Shown here piece after piece: positions 56,051 through 64,000 of a stretch of 64,000 nt of DNA. Positions within the stretch are counted from its first letter, which is position 1. Each line of letters opens with the position of its first letter. A program made the position numbers and the translations under genes. Below the pieces are notes generated by a model. It was not told the DNA's origin, did no database searches, and saw only the letters and a list, made by a program, of their open reading frames with translations. Source of the stretch: Rickettsia rickettsii (GTDB lineage Bacteria > Pseudomonadota > Alphaproteobacteria > Rickettsiales > Rickettsiaceae); contig NZ_CP018914.1 in assembly GCF_001951015.1 (NCBI RefSeq), forward strand, positions 682,001-746,000, given 5' to 3'.

Positions 56051-56278
56051 TTATATCTCACTATCTTGTACTACTTTGACATATTCGTTGTATACATAAT
56101 CAGGCAAGTTACTAAAGGCCTGGGCTAAGTGTCCCTACTAATGCTAATTGAAAGCAAATATCTCCAGTCTGAGTATCGCCGGATATTTGTCCTGTTTCTA
56201 GCCACTCTCCAACTGCTTGTGCAAAAAAAGCAAAAGGTACACCGATCAATACGACAATTTTTTTATTATATCAACCAT
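56051..56278 (-). pseudogene. Small hypothetical gene, frameshifted
   Basis: From ATG at 56278: MVDIIKKLSY, a shift, VVLIGVPFAFFAQAVGEWLE, TGQISGDTQTGDICFQLALV, a shift, NLPDYVYNEYVKVVQDSEI, stop at 56051. It looks like a small protein of about 75 residues with a hydrophobic N-terminus (LIGVPFAFFAQAVG). I do not know the family. Frameshifts make it dead. Confidence 0.45.
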
Positions 56279-56345
56279 TTTACCCTAAGTTGATTGTTAT
56301 AATTAAATATAAATTAATATTTTATACAATAAAAAGTTAAGGTTA

Positions 56346-56867
56346 TTATACCGAAATCATAAATTTAAGCTTACGATCATGAGATTCAATCAGAAAATTA
56401 TCTATTAATTGTTCTTTTAAACAAACTCCGGCGGTTAATATATTTCGGTTATTATTAAGATATCGGTCAAAATGTCCTTGGCCGTATCCAAGTCTATAAC
56501 CCTCCTTACTAAACGCAAGTCCTGGGATAATAACTAACTCAGGAATAAAAAAATCATTATTTATAGGTTCATAGGTTTTAAAAGCCCCTAAAGCCAATTG
56601 ATCGTTATAATGATAAGAACAATATTTTATCTCATTTTTTATGATTTTCGGTAGGAAGAATCTTATTTCAGGATGTAAGTTTGTTATTTCAAGTAAGTTA
56701 ATTTCGTATTTTAGAGGAAAGTAAAGTCCTACTGTCTTTACTTTTAACTCCTGTAATAACCGGCTAATTTTATTGATTAGAGAGTTTTTGACTAAATCGG
56801 AATTAATCTTATCTTGGTTTTTTATTAAAAATTCTTTGAAATAAAGACGCAGCTCTTGTTTGGTCAT
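56346..56867 (-). CDS. 5-formyltetrahydrofolate cyclo-ligase
   Basis: This enzyme (MTHFS/5-FCL, YgfA family) converts 5-formyl-THF to 5,10-methenyl-THF with ATP. The signature LVIIPGLAFSKEGYRLGYGQ then GHFDRYLNNN (about 122-150) is the ATP/substrate loop. The start MTKQELRLYFKEF at 56867 is used; an earlier Met at 56936 adds 23 residues that come from an RPE end. Length 173. Functionally related to the folate-dependent YgfZ nearby. Confidence 0.85.
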   Translation of the reverse strand: MTKQELRLYFKEFLIKNQDKINSDLVKNSLINKISRLLQELKVKTVGLYFPLKYEINLLEITNLHPEIRFFLPKIIKNEIKYCSYHYNDQLALGAFKTYEPINNDFFIPELVIIPGLAFSKEGYRLGYGQGHFDRYLNNNRNILTAGVCLKEQLIDNFLIESHDRKLKFMISV

Positions 56868-56882
56868 AAATATCCTTAAATT

Positions 56883-57148
56883 CGTCATTGCGAGCGACTG
56901 AAAGCCTTGTGGTATGGCGCGCTTCATCTCTGTCATCCCACGACTTGTTCGTGGGATCTAGTTACAAATACTAATATTATTAGTATTGTGAGTGGTTTTA
57001 CTGGATACCGTGGTCAAACCATGGTATGACACCGAACTGGTTTTCAAGCCATGCAACAACGCCGCGACTGCAAGGAGCGTGGCAATCTCATAAAGCAGGA
57101 CGCTTGAGATTGCTTCGTCAAAACTTACAGTTTTTCCTTGCAATGACG
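56883..57148. repeat. Nested pair of RPEs between lpdA and the folate gene
   Basis: The outer element begins CGTCATTGCGAGCGACTG and resumes CGCGACTGCAAGGAGCGTGG ... TCGTCAAAACTTACAG ... CCTTGCAATGACG at 57148. Inside, 56931-57033 is a different element: TGTCATCCCACGACTTGTTC, GTGGGATCTAGTTACAAA, ACTGGATACCGTGGTCAAAC, CATGGTATGACACCG. One repeat has thus inserted into another. Confidence 0.65.
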
Positions 57149-57158
57149 TAGAAATATA

Positions 57159-58538
57159 TCAAATATTAATAGTCCTCTTATCTACACTAAGTGCTGCCTC
57201 TTTTATAGCCTCGCTTAAAGTTGGGTGAGCGTGGCATGTTCTTGCTATATCTTCTGAAGCTGCTCCGAATTCCATATAAGCCGTAAGCGCGGCAATTAAT
57301 GTACCTGCATCAGCTCCTATAATATGAGCTCCTAAAACCCTATCGGTTTTACTATCGGCAAGGATCTTAACCATACCTTCCGTACTACCGATTGCTCTTG
57401 CTCTACTATTTGCTAAAAACGGAAACTTACCGACTTTATAATTAATGCCTTTTTCTTTTAGCTGTTCTTCCGTTTCACCGACGCTTGCTACTTCAGGATA
57501 AGTATATATTACGCTTGGAATTAAGTTATAGTTAACATGTCCTGCCTGCCCTGCCATAATTTCTACGGCAGCTACAGCCTCTTCCTCGGCTTTATGAGCA
57601 AGCATAGCTCCTTTTACCACATCACCGACTGCATAAATATTGGAAACTGCTGTTTGGAACTGGTCATTAATCTCAATGCTACCTTGCTTATCCGTAATAA
57701 TACCGACAGACTCAAGCCCTAGATTTTGCGTATAGGCTTTTCTGCCTACCGCCATCAACACAACATCGCTTGTTACTACTGAACTCTTACCGTCCTCCTC
57801 TATTGTTAGATTTACTTTTCCTGACTTTACTTCAGCAGATAGCACTTTAGTATTCAGTTTAAACTCTATACCTTGTTTTTGCTGTAGTTTCATAAATTGT
57901 GTAGCAATTTCTTTATCAAGCATAGGTACAATGCTCGGTGCATACTCAATAACCGTTACTTTAGCTCCCAAACGACGCCAAACTGAACCAAGTTCTAAGC
58001 CTATATACCCTCCGCCTACTACTATTAAGTTCTCAGGTACTTTAGAAAGTTTCAAAGCACCGGTAGATGAAACAATAAATTCTTCGTCTATTTTGATATT
58101 CGGTATTTCTATGACGCTGGAACCTGTAGTAATTAGGATATTTTTGGCTTTAATTTGCTCTTTATTTACTTCAACGATATTACTAGAACTAATTTTAGCT
58201 TCACCTTTTATCCTAGTAACTTTGTTTTTGGCAAAGAGACTTTCTATACCTTTTGTGAGATCAAGAACTACTTTATCTTTATTAGCTAGCATTTTTTGTA
58301 AGTCTAGTTTTACATCCGCAGTAATACCTATATTCTCAAAATGTTTTAGAGCTGCTTCATATTTTTCGGAAGAATTAAGTAAAGCTTTCGATGGTATGCA
58401 TCCTATATTTAAACAAGTGCCGCCAAGAGTATCGCTTTTCTCAATACACGCTACTTTCATACCAAGTTGAGCAGCCCTAATACTGCCTGTATAACCGGCT
58501 GGACCGCTACCTATTACCACTAAATCAAATTCTTGCAT
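57159..58538 (-). CDS. lpdA: Dihydrolipoamide dehydrogenase
   Basis: E3 component of pyruvate/2-oxoglutarate dehydrogenases. FAD-binding VIGSGPAGYTGSIRAAQLG (8-26), the redox disulfide C42-C47 in GGTCLNIGCIPSKALL, NAD-binding LIVVGGGYIGLELGSVW (about 172-188), and the C-terminal interface CHAHPTLSEAIKEAALSV with the active-site His-Glu. 459 residues, complete. Recovered from the ATG at 58538. An RPE lies before and after it. Confidence 0.96.
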   Translation of the reverse strand: MQEFDLVVIGSGPAGYTGSIRAAQLGMKVACIEKSDTLGGTCLNIGCIPSKALLNSSEKYEAALKHFENIGITADVKLDLQKMLANKDKVVLDLTKGIESLFAKNKVTRIKGEAKISSSNIVEVNKEQIKAKNILITTGSSVIEIPNIKIDEEFIVSSTGALKLSKVPENLIVVGGGYIGLELGSVWRRLGAKVTVIEYAPSIVPMLDKEIATQFMKLQQKQGIEFKLNTKVLSAEVKSGKVNLTIEEDGKSSVVTSDVVLMAVGRKAYTQNLGLESVGIITDKQGSIEINDQFQTAVSNIYAVGDVVKGAMLAHKAEEEAVAAVEIMAGQAGHVNYNLIPSVIYTYPEVASVGETEEQLKEKGINYKVGKFPFLANSRARAIGSTEGMVKILADSKTDRVLGAHIIGADAGTLIAALTAYMEFGAASEDIARTCHAHPTLSEAIKEAALSVDKRTINI

Positions 58539-58567
58539 ATTTGTTTGACCTTAATAAATTGTTGGAT

Positions 58568-58660
58568 CGTCATTGCAAGCAGCCCTAGGCTGCGTGGCAA
58601 TCTTGTCAAATATCCTGAGATTGCTTTGTCAATTACTTACATAATTTCCTCGCAATGATG
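58568..58660. repeat. RPE upstream of lpdA
   Basis: CGTCATTGCAAGCAGCCCTA ... CTGCGTGGCAATCTTGTCAA ... TTTCCTCGCAATGATG, a CGTCATTGC class copy whose last bases have changed. Confidence 0.7.
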
Positions 58661-58690
58661 TAATACTGCTAAAATACACCACTATCACCT

Positions 58691-59371
58691 TTATAACAAC
58701 TTTAATCTTATACTATTCTTATTTGGTGAAGCAATAAAACTAATTAAATGAATATTATCTTCAAAGCCGTTTTTATAATTTTGTAGTAAAGAAAACATCT
58801 TTTTAGAAATAGCATAATTATGACTAGCATTTAGTGAATTTGCCTCACCTATATTTTTTATTTCTCTCATTAAAGCTAAAGGATTATCAAATTTTAGCTC
58901 TATATTTTCATAGTCCACAATTACTTCGGCAAATCTTGCTTGCGAAAATAAAATCGGAACATGAGCAAAATGAATAAAAGGAGCAATATGAGGAGAGTGC
59001 TTAAAATCACTTGCTATTTCGGCATCTATTAAGGATTTACGTAAATTCTTTAAGCTATTTCCTCCGACAAAATTACCGATAAAAATACCGTCAGACTTTA
59101 AAAATATTCTTATATTAGATAAAAAGCGTTGTACATCATTTATCCAGTGTAACCCTAATGAATAAATAATTAAATCAAAAGAGCCCTTTGGCAATGCTAA
59201 ATCTTCATCATCGATTAATAATTTATGATTATGCTCAAAAGAATCAAGCAATAAAGGCGACATATCTGTTACGGTAATATCGGCACTTCGATAAGCATTT
59301 TTTAATAAGCTCGTAAGATAACCGCATTTAGCCGATATTTCTAGAATCTCCGAAAAATCCTTATCAATCAT
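58691..59371 (-). CDS. SAM-dependent methyltransferase (BioC/NDUFAF5-like)
   Basis: The protein has the methyltransferase motif I region EILEISAKCGYLTSLLKNA (about 8-26), post-I SADITVTDMSPLLLDSFEHN, motif IV DLIIYSLGLHWINDVQRFLS (about 66-85) and FVGGNSLKNLRKSLIDAE. It is closest to the BioC/NDUFAF5 type. The homologous sequence continues upstream of this ATG in the same frame (IFNRLKLKNHRNNSVEAISN), about 35 codons, with no start codon except within the previous gene, so the natural start is probably lost and translation, if any, begins at 59371 with a truncated N-terminus. Substrate unknown. Confidence 0.6.
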   Translation of the reverse strand: MIDKDFSEILEISAKCGYLTSLLKNAYRSADITVTDMSPLLLDSFEHNHKLLIDDEDLALPKGSFDLIIYSLGLHWINDVQRFLSNIRIFLKSDGIFIGNFVGGNSLKNLRKSLIDAEIASDFKHSPHIAPFIHFAHVPILFSQARFAEVIVDYENIELKFDNPLALMREIKNIGEANSLNASHNYAISKKMFSLLQNYKNGFEDNIHLISFIASPNKNSIRLKLL

Positions 59372-59441
59372 CCCTAATCGACTTATTATATCATTAGCTG
59401 CATGCTTGATAAATAAGCTGTTACTTATCGCCTCTACTGAA

Positions 59442-59897
59442 TTATTTCGGTGATTTTTTAGCTTTAGTCTGTTGAATATATAATCTTCTCCTATCTTGAA
59501 TTTTCTCTCCTAAAATTGTTGGTGGCGGTCGAGAAATAAAACCCCCTAAAAAATCTCCTAGCAAACTATTTTGAACAAGTTCTCTCTGTCTTGCAGTGCG
59601 AATATCATCCCCTTTAACTCTATCTAGCCCTTCAAAATTCTCCTGAATATCTACAATTATAGGTTTCGTATTGTTATTATTAGGTGATAAAGATTCTAAA
59701 CTCAACAGGCTTTTTTCTGTAGGATTTAAATCCGAAGTTAGATCAAAATGCTCTAAGTAGACAGGTTTTAGTTGTTTATCATTACTAGAAACTTTTTTTC
59801 TTTCTATCGCTGAAACATTGTTCTCGGTCTTATTAGATTCTCCTAGAGATTTATAACTACTTATACACAACAATACTAATATAAAATTCTTTAACAT
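59442..59897 (-). CDS. Exported hypothetical protein, 151 aa
   Basis: An N-terminal signal peptide (MLKNFILVLLCISSYKSLG) is followed by a hydrophilic, Asn/Ser/Lys-rich mature part (about 130 residues) with PTILGEKIQDRRRLYIQQTK near the end. No domain is recognised. It stops 70 bases from the methyltransferase ATG, and its last codons overlap the methyltransferase's lost N-terminal codons in another frame. Likely periplasmic, Rickettsia-specific. Confidence 0.55.
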   Translation of the reverse strand: MLKNFILVLLCISSYKSLGESNKTENNVSAIERKKVSSNDKQLKPVYLEHFDLTSDLNPTEKSLLSLESLSPNNNNTKPIIVDIQENFEGLDRVKGDDIRTARQRELVQNSLLGDFLGGFISRPPPTILGEKIQDRRRLYIQQTKAKKSPK

Positions 59898-59949
59898 AAA
59901 TAACCCTGTATATTAACAGTGAGTATACATTAATCAAGTACTGAAATAA

Positions 59950-59979
59950 ATTAAGGGAATTATATACTTGTATAACCTA
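59950..59979 (+). repeat. Left inverted end of the IS-methylase element
   Basis: ATTAAGGGAATTATATACTT and GTATAACCTA at 59950-59979 match the reverse complement of 61723-61754 (ATTAAGGCAACTATATATCTTGTATAACCTA in pieces) with about four differences. Together they bracket the methylase and transposase genes. Confidence 0.55.
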
Positions 59980-59997
59980 TATTTTCTTTTTATTTAC

Positions 59998-60764
59998 CTA
60001 AGATGTAAATTCACACCTTTCTTATGTAATGCTCTGCATTTTTCATAAAGCTTAACCTGATCTGCCTCTGTAAAGCCAAGCTTTGTATATTTTGTAAATG
60101 AAGTATTATTAATAGGTTGATATGACAGGTCTATATAAACGAAATCTTTAGGCTGAGGCGCAATATTGCTAAAATCCGGATATATTATTTCAACATTTTG
60201 TAAAGCTTTACTACACGCAAGCAAGTATGTTATCCTTATCCAGAATATTAGGATTCATATAAGCTCCCATCGGGACTTTGCACTCTCCTTTGCTATTTAC
60301 TCTATAAAGACCATTATAACAAAAGTCTTGTTAAGGTATATGAAACGTGTTGCTATCTCAATAGGGTTATCGCTATTTGCGTTCTTTCTAACAGCATAGT
60401 AATAATCTTGAGAGTGATTAGCTTTATGCTTAGCTAACAGCTCAACTAATGCTCGAGCTTCATCCTTAACTGCCTTGTATGAAATCTAAGTTTATATCTG
60501 ATACAATAGCTTTGTCTGGAACGAGTGCAAAAAAAAGTGCTCCTCCTAAAGGCTCATAATGATTATTGTAACTAGCAGATAAGCGTAAGCACAACTCTTT
60601 GATAAGGCTTCTTTTTCCCCTGTCCATTTTATAAATTTTATAAATGGTTTAGGGATTTTGTCTTCTGCAATCTCTGGAGAATTAATTTTTAACTGAGCTT
60701 GACCTATCATTGCTAAAACCTCGTTAAAAGATAATTCTCCGTTTTTAACTACCTTGAGTTTCAT
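59998..60764 (-). pseudogene. DNA adenine methylase (D12/Dam class), decayed
   Basis: From ATG at 60764 the frames give MKLKVVKNGELSFNEVLAMI (an N-terminal extension), KPFIKF-IKWTGEK, then GKRSLIKELCLRLSASYN, HYEPLGGALFFALVPDKAIV, SDINLDFI, AVKDEARALVELLAKHKANH, NPIEIATRFIYLNKT, ALQNVEIIYPDFSNI and the changed catalytic motif DLSYQP in place of DPPY. Several frameshifts and the lost DPPY show it is non-functional. Its ATG overlaps the transposase stop, as if cotranslated in the past. Confidence 0.75.
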
Positions 60765-61680
60765 ACCGACCTACCAAGGCTTTATAAAATAAATAATTAC
60801 CTGTATTTAAAAGTATAGCATTAAACATATTTCTTACATTATAGTTTTTATGGTTGTACCTAAATACAAACTCGTTTAAATATCTCTCTATGTGTTTTTT
60901 TTCTAATAGAATTAAGAGTCCGATTATACCACGCTTAAACAACGCCCAAAAGCTTTCTATCGTGTTTGTGGACACAGACTCTCTTATATATTTACCTAAG
61001 TCGTGATTTATATATTCATGATTATATAACTTTTCTAATACCTTGTAAGCTCCCCATTCATCAGATAAAATAGTTGACCCTATTAGAATATTATTTATTG
61101 CAACTTTTTCTATGGTCTTTGAATTAACTTTTGTTATAACTTGAACCTTAGCGTTACCGTTTCTCTCTATCATGCCGATTACAACGGTTGTTGTCTTTGT
61201 GCTGCCACCTTGTGTACTTTTAGTTTTTTTATTTTGATGTTTGTTCTTTTCTTTACCAACAATATACGTCTCATCTATTTCTACAGTGCTTTTTAAAGGA
61301 ATACTAAAACTTTCTAGTTTAGTCACTTCTCTAATCCTATGAAGCATAAACCATGCAGTTGTTTGGGTAACATTAATATCTCTTGAAAGCTGTAACGATG
61401 ATAAACTTTTTTTTGCGTAGTAACTTGTAAAACTGCTGTAAACCATTTCTTTAAAGAAATCTTACTATTTTCAAAAATTGTGCCAATTTTGATACTAAAA
61501 CGCTTTTTACATGCCTAACATTTGTGATTCGTTCCATCTGCATAATGAAAAATCTTTTGGTTGCCGCAATACGGACAATAAGCTACGTTAGCCCAACGTA
61601 TATCAGTAAAATAATTATGCACTTTTGTTCAGTAGGTAATTTTTCGAATAAATCAACAACACTTTTAAAATCTAACACTT
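60745..61680 (-). mobile_element. IS1595/ISXO2-type transposase, 5' end broken
   Basis: The intact part, 61446 to 60745 (233 codons), is the ISXO2-like catalytic domain: TTAWFMLHRIREVTKLESFS, VEIDETYIVGKEKNKHQNKK (first Asp), GSTILSDEWGAYKVLEKLYN (second Asp), HEYINHDLGKYIRESVSTNT, IESFWALFKRGIIGLL. The upstream part to 61680 reads VAYCPYCGNQKIFHYADGTN and ACKKRFSIKIGTIFENSKIS, the zinc-ribbon of this family, with an in-frame TAG and a frameshift near 61400. So transposition is probably lost. It lies beside a methylase, which in this family can be a passenger gene. Confidence 0.8.
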
Positions 61681-61722
61681 AACTATACTAACACAATTTT
61701 ATATAAAATTATCGAAACAATT

Positions 61723-61754
61723 TAGGTTATACAAGATATATAGTTGCCTTAATT
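61723..61754 (-). repeat. Right inverted end of the IS-methylase element
   Basis: TAGGTTATACAAGATATATA and GTTGCCTTAATT at 61723-61754 are the reverse complement of the left end 59950-59979 with small differences. No obvious target-site duplication is visible outside the pair. Confidence 0.55.
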
Positions 61755-62238
61755 AATTATTTCTCAAGATATTATCTTCGTATTTTTTTCTATAATATAT
61801 TTTGTAATTCTCATTTCTTATATCATTAAACCATTGGTCTTGTTGTTTTTTAATATAATAATTTAGGGAATTAGATTTACTTTTACTAGTTTGAAAATTA
61901 TCTTCACAAAATTTTAAAAAACCTGATATTAAAGTTTCTACTCCATTAGTCTCAGATTTTTTCTCAAGAAATTGCATAGAAAAATTAGTAGGATTATTAT
62001 GTTTTAAATAAAATTGTTTATATTTCTCACGAATTTTATTTTCTTTTTTTATTTGCTGTTCTGAAAAAGATAATTTTTCCTCTAATAATTTATGAATTTC
62101 GGTACAATCGCTCCAAGGTAATTCTATTATTAATTGCTCTTCCTGATATTCAAAATTATCTTGAATATTGTTAAAATCGGCATTTACTTTTACCGCACTT
62201 ACTAATATTAAAAAACATGTAATTAATTTAATATTCAT
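61753..62238 (-). CDS. Exported hypothetical protein, 161 aa
   Basis: The signal peptide MNIKLITCFLILVSAVKVNA is followed by an acidic/lysine-rich helical region (LEEKLSFSEQQIKKENKIRE, KQFYLKHNNPTNFSMQFLEK). Two cysteines (WSDCTEIH and FLKFCEDNF) could form a disulfide. No known family. It stops within the right inverted end of the IS element and its ATG is five bases after the stop of the transglycosylase gene, so these two form a likely operon for secreted proteins. Confidence 0.55.
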   Translation of the reverse strand: MNIKLITCFLILVSAVKVNADFNNIQDNFEYQEEQLIIELPWSDCTEIHKLLEEKLSFSEQQIKKENKIREKYKQFYLKHNNPTNFSMQFLEKKSETNGVETLISGFLKFCEDNFQTSKSKSNSLNYYIKKQQDQWFNDIRNENYKIYYRKKYEDNILRNN

Positions 62239-62242
62239 AGAA

Positions 62243-62932
62243 TTAATTAATTTTAGCAGGAACCGGTATCATAATACTACTTCTGTATCTTTTATTGCCA
62301 CTAAAAAGTGATTTTTTTTGAACTTTGTTATTATTTACTGGAATTGTATCTTCTAAAGCCCCTTCATTATTATTTAGATAACTATGTAAGGATGCTTTAT
62401 AAAGAGCCATATTACTTGCTATTTTAACTACATCTTGTTTATATTTAAACCCTAAAGAATGTGTAGCCGAATGATAATGAGCTATCGCCTTGTGCCAGCT
62501 CCCTAGCTGATCATATTTTGAACGCAAAAATTCTGCACCGTAACGAATGTTATTATTTGGATCAAATGCCTGTTCAAGGGAATTAAAAGCCCCTAAATGA
62601 TGCCTTAAGTTAATCTGCATGCATCCGATATCAATACTCTCTCGCCCTTTTATAAGCTCTACTCTAACAAAACTTACGGCTTCTCTTTTTGTGTTAAAAT
62701 AATAGCCTTTTCCTTCAACATTTACTGTCCAAGGCCATACTAATGTAATTTTACGTGTTGTATGTTTTTTCCCCGATTCTTTTAAAGCTATTGAATGTAA
62801 CGTATTAGATGGGATATTAAATTTTTTTTCAAAGTAAGGAAAAAGTTTTGAACATTTAAAGGATTCAGCTATTTCAGGATCGGCAATAGCCGGCTTAGAG
62901 AAGAGGATAAAGGATAATAATAGGAGTAGCAT
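62243..62932 (-). CDS. Lytic transglycosylase (SLT domain)
   Basis: It cuts the peptidoglycan MurNAc-GlcNAc bond. From the ATG at 62932 the signal peptide MLLLLLSFILFSKPAIA is followed by the SLT domain: IPSNTLHSIALKESG with the catalytic Glu in LKES, IDIGCMQINLRHHLGAF, and FDPNNNIRYGAEFLRSKYDQ. The longer open frame adds 51 residues from an adjacent RPE and is not used. The C-terminal 50 residues are Asn/Lys-rich. Such small SLT enzymes often open the wall for secretion apparatus. Confidence 0.85.
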   Translation of the reverse strand: MLLLLLSFILFSKPAIADPEIAESFKCSKLFPYFEKKFNIPSNTLHSIALKESGKKHTTRKITLVWPWTVNVEGKGYYFNTKREAVSFVRVELIKGRESIDIGCMQINLRHHLGAFNSLEQAFDPNNNIRYGAEFLRSKYDQLGSWHKAIAHYHSATHSLGFKYKQDVVKIASNMALYKASLHSYLNNNEGALEDTIPVNNNKVQKKSLFSGNKRYRSSIMIPVPAKIN

Positions 62933-62940
62933 GGTTTTAA

Positions 62941-63060
62941 CGTCATTGAGAGGAAAATTACAGAGTAATTGACGAAGCAGTCCAGTAAACAATTCTGATT
63001 TACAGAATTTTTTTATCGTTTTGCTGGATTGCCACGCTCCTTGTAGTCGCTCGCAATAAC
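62941..63060. repeat. RPE upstream of the transglycosylase
   Basis: It starts CGTCATTGAGAGGAAAATTAC and ends GTCGCTCGCAATAAC, containing TTGACGAAGCAGTCCAGTAA and CTGATTTACAGAATTTTTTT, same class and interior as at 11945 and 24812. Confidence 0.75.
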
Positions 63061-63186
63061 AATTTTGGCATAATTCCCAAACCATACTGGCAACGCTAAA
63101 ATAACTTGAGTTACAATAAGATAAACTAGCCTACCATAACTTATCTTACGAAGCAAGGGAAGTTATAGCATGTAAGAGGTAAGGAT

Positions 63187-63639
63187 TTAATCTAAATCCC
63201 AAGCAGCATCATTAGTGTTTTGAGGATTACCTAATATATCGGGTACCATATCCAACAAATTATTAATATCGCCTCCTGTCGCTTGCAAAAGATTACTTAC
63301 TTGTGTTATAAAGTCTTCAGCAGTGCTACCTTGAGCATCTTGAGGATTAGTAGTCCCATCTAAAGCTTGAACTCCGAAATTAATTAATGTTACTAAATCC
63401 TTAGCTTGCATACCTAAAATAGTATCTTCTGTACCGCTCTCTCCTCTATTAGAACTAGTAGAAGGTTGTATATGTGGTATTTCCTCTCTGTTAGCGTGAG
63501 CAGTTGCTTGATAAACCAAAGCTGCAAGTTGTTGATCGTTAAGATTATTTTGTTCCTTTGACATTTCTGGAGATATAGTAGAATCATCCTCAGATAGATC
63601 AATTAGATCTTTTTCTTGCAATATAGAGCTTGTATCCAC
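63187..63639 (-). CDS. Hypothetical acidic protein, 150 aa
   Basis: A GTG start at 63639 opens an acidic, Gln/Asn/Asp-rich protein (MDTSSILQEKDLIDLSEDDS ... LDMVPDILGNPQNTNDAAWD) with no signal peptide or known domain. The frame is the same as that of the upstream open frame ending at 63655: only one TAA and five codons (ALSYSV) separate them, so they may be two halves of one protein. LEU/Ile heptads (ITQVSNLLQATGGDINNLLD) suggest helical pairs. Confidence 0.45.
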   Translation of the reverse strand: MDTSSILQEKDLIDLSEDDSTISPEMSKEQNNLNDQQLAALVYQATAHANREEIPHIQPSTSSNRGESGTEDTILGMQAKDLVTLINFGVQALDGTTNPQDAQGSTAEDFITQVSNLLQATGGDINNLLDMVPDILGNPQNTNDAAWDLD

Positions 63640-63654
63640 ACTATAGCTTAAAGC

Positions 63655-64000
63655 TTAACATTGAAAATCATCATCTTTAATTACGCTTTCATACCATTTT
63701 TTATGTTCGTTAGCTGCATGTTTTGCATTTTCATTATTTTTATAATTATTTGGAATAGCGTATAAGCCGTATCCTCCTTTATTTGCTTCGTCTATTATGA
63801 TTTTAGCTATCTTCAGTTCATCTATACTTAAGTCAATATTTTGTTTCACTTTGTTTAAAAGAAGTTTCAGTATCTGATTGCCTTGTGCTGCCCCTTTATT
63901 ATTTTCCCAGCCTCTTATTAAATAATCTATACCTGATGTTTTAGCATGCTCTAATACTGCTTTTATAGCTTTCCTTGATTATTAGCTTTTTCATTTTCAC
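63655..64000 (-). pseudogene. Hypothetical gene, N-terminal piece, frameshifted, runs off the window
   Basis: On the minus strand, after a shift near 63970, one frame reads KAIKAVLEHAKTSGIDYLIR, GWENNKGAAQGNQILKLLLN, KVKQNIDLSIDELKIAKIII, DEANKGGYGLYAIPNNYKNN and ends DDDFQC with TAA at 63655. It could be one end of an ankyrin-like helical protein. The window cuts its start. The next open frame at 63639 is in the same reading frame. Confidence 0.4.

Overview
The window is an AT-rich chromosome segment of a Rickettsia (Alphaproteobacteria, obligate intracellular). The evidence is a Tlc-family ATP/ADP translocase gene, an IscR-cysteine desulfurase-IscU-IscA cluster, several AmpG/LysE/APC import-export genes, dispersed Rickettsia palindromic elements (RPEs) both between and inside genes, and a very high load of decaying genes. 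Retained plasmid, phage, toxin-antitoxin and IS remnants point to a spotted-fever/transitional-type genome rather than the most reduced typhus type; that is inference.

Layout. 1-6.4 kb: recJ end, a methyltransferase, rho, sppA, an IHF/HU gene, a small lipoprotein and yaaA. 6.4-8.1 kb: a degraded zone with the C-terminal part of a T7-type phage portal gene, the C-terminal part of a DUF4143 ATPase, and BrnT/BrnA toxin-antitoxin remnants. 8-31 kb: housekeeping (tRNA-Ser, trpS, plsC, hydrolase, hemD-X-hemY, LysE and AmpG transporters, tlc, ispB, tRNA-Arg, two tRNA-Gln, pepP, APC permease, isc cluster), broken by RPEs and dead TA, Rpn and glycosyltransferase genes. 31-38.5 kb: mostly decay (an effector-like gene, Rpn, a YhcG/DUF1016 nuclease, acetyltransferases) with a DUF1189-like gene and fni/idi2. 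38.5-42.8 kb: tRNA-Ala, clpP, rpsA, cmk, an HTH regulator and tRNA-Val. 42.9-46.9 kb: accessory zone with a plasmid-type replication-protein remnant, a VUT transporter whose 5' region is tandemly duplicated, the N-terminal part of the phage portal, and the N-terminal part of the DUF4143 ATPase. 47-64 kb: hemC, ldcA, a broken symporter-histidine kinase, a broken ankyrin gene, ygfZ, RMD1/YagE, rnd, 5-FCL, lpdA, a methyltransferase, an IS1595-type element carrying a dead DNA adenine methylase, a lytic transglycosylase and secreted hypotheticals.

The most informative structural observation is a reciprocal pair of broken genes. The ATPase is split exactly between 45978 and 7343, and the phage portal is split across the same two places. 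Inverting the roughly 38.6 kb between them rejoins the ATPase and brings the portal halves together in the same orientation (apart from a small internal flipped piece), so this segment records an inversion.

Functionally, the intact genes support heme synthesis (hemC, hemD, HemY-like), Fe-S cluster assembly, isoprenoid chain synthesis (idi2, ispB), wall turnover (ldcA, AmpG, SLT), host ATP uptake (Tlc) and protein quality control (ClpP, SppA). I found no CRISPR array and no clearly new multi-gene system; the novelty here is rearrangement and decay, plus a few poorly characterised intact genes.
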